DNA from: Bacteroidales bacterium
GTDB taxonomy: Bacteria; Bacteroidota; Bacteroidia; Bacteroidales; UBA932
Assembly: GCA_017398335.1 (NCBI GenBank)
Contig: JAFQGK010000018.1
Coordinates: forward strand, 149,731 to 213,730
DNA length: 64,000 nt
Direction of reading: 5' to 3'
Position 1 is the stretch's first letter. Each line of letters begins with the position of its first letter. Under the pieces are notes generated by a model. That model was not told the DNA's origin. It searched no databases and saw nothing but the letters and a program-made list of their open reading frames with translations. This document shows positions 62,275 to 64,000 of the stretch, piece after piece. The position numbers and the translations under genes are program-made.

Positions 62275-63648
62275 CTATTGCATAGCCCGTGCTTCTGGTA
62301 GGTCGTCTTTGGTAAATGGCAATGAAATATCGATCAAGTGGTATAAATCCGATAGGGCAATTCCGTCGTTTATTTTTTCAAGGTCACGTATGAGATTATA
62401 TGCGTATGTGTGCTCTACCTTGTGGGGCTCGAAGTTGAGTACCGGTAACTTGTCAAGTCTCCGATAGTCTCCAAGATACGGTATGCCATCTATACCTAAT
62501 TGTATGTTGTATCTGTAAAGCAGATTGATTACAAGATAACTCATCTTGTAGGGACCCTTATGGGCTTCTTTCCGTAGCCAACTTCCATATTTGTCAGAAA
62601 GTAATTTTGACAGACTATTTACATCGTACATTGATGCCTTCAGATTCTCATATATCTCTGGATTGAAGTGCTTGTGGAAGATAAGGAATGCAGCCAAGTC
62701 GTGCCATACGAGCAATTCTCTATAACTTGCATAACATAGTTTCAGTTGAGATATATACCTTTCCACCTGTCGTAGAGTGATGTTTTCGCTTTGAACAAGC
62801 ATAAGGATGATATCTAAAAGGATGTCCTTTTCTTTGTCCGTTTGTACTCCGTCAAGGTTTTCTCGTTTGAAAATATATTCACAGAAAGCATTTATTTCTA
62901 GAGTTGGTAAGTCGTATTCGATATCAAAAAAACGCCTGAGATATTCGTCTGTATCAATGTCTGCACTTCCATAGTGTCCTTTGACGCTTTCTGCTAAATG
63001 CCTTTTGTCAACAGATATGATGAAGATAATATTGTCAACGCAAAAGAAATGCTTGATTCTCTCCAGGAACTCAACGGCATAATCTGGCCTGCATCTGTCC
63101 AGTTCGTCAATGAAAAATACCAACGGCTTTCCTCCGCAATTGACTTCAATGAAATTTTGAAGTTCAGAGCGGAATTGCTGTAAGGCTTCCTTCTGATCAC
63201 AATAAGACGTAATGTCATCATCAAAAGATTTATGCCTATTAAAGAGGTTTTTGATTGCTCCTTGTCCTGTATATGTACTTATAAAACCTTCTGCTCCAAG
63301 GCGTACAGATTTTGGTAAAGCTTTAATGATTTTCTTGAATGCTTTTCTGTCCTTTCCTGTTAGTGAATCGACTTCTCCCAAAATGGATACTAAAGGATTT
63401 GTCGCAAAATCCATCTCCCAAGCATTGATATATGCTGTTTTATATCCTGATTTTTCGAGATACTTCTGCCACATTCTGACAAATGTGGTCTTTCCCGTTC
63501 CCCACGATCCATTCAACGCCATGGTGAATCCACCTTCTGCACAATTTATTACAGAAGTAAGAATCTTAGCAAAAGGTTCCCTTTCAAGTTTGCAGTTTGC
63601 AAATGGATTGTCTGCGGGAATTTCTGGAAATGAGGGTCTTAGTTTCAT
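62275..63648 (-). CDS. KAP-family P-loop NTPase
   Basis: 457 residues. Walker A GSWGTGKTT at 47-55 and the KAP Walker B block LVFFIDELDRCRPDYAVEFLERIKHFF in outline at 176-202, with the extra acidic and Arg residues typical of the family. VDKRHLAESVKGHYG and EYLRRFFDIEYDLP follow as usual. No clear transmembrane insertion was seen, unlike many KAP members. KAP NTPases occur in several antiphage systems (for example as QatA), but the partner genes of Qat are not here. It is divergent from the restriction gene at the right edge. Confidence 0.88.
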   Translation of the reverse strand: MKLRPSFPEIPADNPFANCKLEREPFAKILTSVINCAEGGFTMALNGSWGTGKTTFVRMWQKYLEKSGYKTAYINAWEMDFATNPLVSILGEVDSLTGKDRKAFKKIIKALPKSVRLGAEGFISTYTGQGAIKNLFNRHKSFDDDITSYCDQKEALQQFRSELQNFIEVNCGGKPLVFFIDELDRCRPDYAVEFLERIKHFFCVDNIIFIISVDKRHLAESVKGHYGSADIDTDEYLRRFFDIEYDLPTLEINAFCEYIFKRENLDGVQTDKEKDILLDIILMLVQSENITLRQVERYISQLKLCYASYRELLVWHDLAAFLIFHKHFNPEIYENLKASMYDVNSLSKLLSDKYGSWLRKEAHKGPYKMSYLVINLLYRYNIQLGIDGIPYLGDYRRLDKLPVLNFEPHKVEHTYAYNLIRDLEKINDGIALSDLYHLIDISLPFTKDDLPEARAMQ

Positions 63649-63780
63649 AGTTAGTAAAGTTTAATGTGGATCGTATCAAGATTTATTCCTTTTGTGTGAT
63701 GGTGACATAATGACAGAATGAGTATCTACATATGTTTGTATAATATGACAAGAAATATGTTAATTACGGTGAAAAATTCG

Positions 63781-63788
63781 TATTTTTG
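63781..63788 (+). promoter_or_regulatory. -7 box for the restriction gene
   Basis: TATTTTTG. The start codon is 114 bases further on, so a leader of about 100 bases would result. No well-spaced TTTG box. Nothing else is seen in 63649-63902. Confidence 0.4.
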
Positions 63789-63902
63789 TAAATTAGCAAG
63801 AATACCACAATATCAGTTAAGCATTTATTTGAGTAGCATAGAGCGCAGATGTCGCTGCACATATGTAACTTCTGATAATGCAAAATTATAAGAACTTATC
63901 GT

Positions 63903-64000
63903 ATGACACCCGAACAGAAAGCCCGAAAAGTCATAGATAAAATGTTCAGCAATGCCGGTTGGCAGGTTCTGGACCGCAATCACTATGCGCCAAACATATC
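63903..64000 (+). CDS. Type I restriction endonuclease subunit R (HsdR)-like, N-terminal start
   Basis: Only 32 codons are inside the window: MTPEQKARKVIDKMFSNAGW and then QVLDRNHYAPNI. MTPE-x-x-AR-x-x-ID-x-x-x-x-x-AGW-x-V-x-DR is the usual beginning of HsdR-type DEAD/DEAH helicase-nucleases. If correct, HsdM and HsdS should lie to the right. The call is based on a short stretch. Confidence 0.6.
   Translation, partial: MTPEQKARKVIDKMFSNAGWQVLDRNHYAPNI

Noticed and set aside
62275-64000. QatABCD defence system, suggested by the KAP NTPase
   Set aside because: No QatB, QueC-like QatC or TatD-like QatD gene adjoins it; the visible neighbours are a truncated HTH gene and an HsdR-like start.

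Overview
The window looks like a chromosomal segment of a member of the Bacteroidales (phylum Bacteroidota). The grounds are SusC/SusD and Oar-type TonB receptors, BACON-domain and DUF5689-type lipoproteins, a RicT-GldH pair, GH92 mannosidases, TAnnTTTG-type promoter boxes and weak Shine-Dalgarno signals. The species cannot be named from the sequence. No rRNA or tRNA gene was seen.

Left part (1-22 kb). An RND efflux adaptor (partial) and pump are followed by a PG0541-type small protein. Next comes a housekeeping run: trxA, an OmpA/PorT-like barrel, then a tightly packed operon LOG-polyprenyl synthase-holB-ricT-gldH-trmB. A secreted ComEC-like metallo-beta-lactamase-fold lipoprotein is divergent from a SusC / BACON lipoprotein / SusD locus. 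miaA, smpB and metK follow. metK has what reads as a SAM-II riboswitch with an intrinsic terminator. A family of short palindromes (about 26 bp, resembling REP elements), often followed by 21-22 bp tandem arrays, is scattered through intergenic spaces here, and one copy lies in frame inside miaA.

Middle (22-42.5 kb). A large two-unit export/uptake locus holds two TonB-dependent receptors, surface lipoproteins with BACON, jelly-roll-like and OB-fold-like domains, a DNA/RNA non-specific endonuclease, an endonuclease/exonuclease/phosphatase enzyme and a DUF5689 lipoprotein. I infer a system for capturing and degrading extracellular nucleic acid. It runs into an M3 peptidase and then a Gfo/Idh dehydrogenase, DUF1080 hydrolase and TIM-barrel isomerase set that resembles the 3-keto-glycoside cleavage operon of gut Bacteroides.

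42.5-57 kb. A minus-strand operon of two GH92 mannosidases and a ROK kinase; an unknown helical protein with an FAD oxidoreductase; a DUF5020 protein; a choloylglycine-hydrolase-like Ntn enzyme downstream of xpt and a collapsed purine permease pseudogene; a PurF homologue with Ser at the nucleophile position; menG and menA; and a nucleoside deaminase.

Right end (57-64 kb). An AT-richer accessory region: a frameshifted gene remnant, a lipoprotein, what may be the last 30 codons of a tyrosine integrase, a two-gene ATPase cassette bracketed by two copies of the same palindrome, a two-TM protein, a truncated HTH gene butted against a KAP-family NTPase, and the first codons of what looks like a type I restriction HsdR. 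It reads as a decayed mobile island or defence hotspot.
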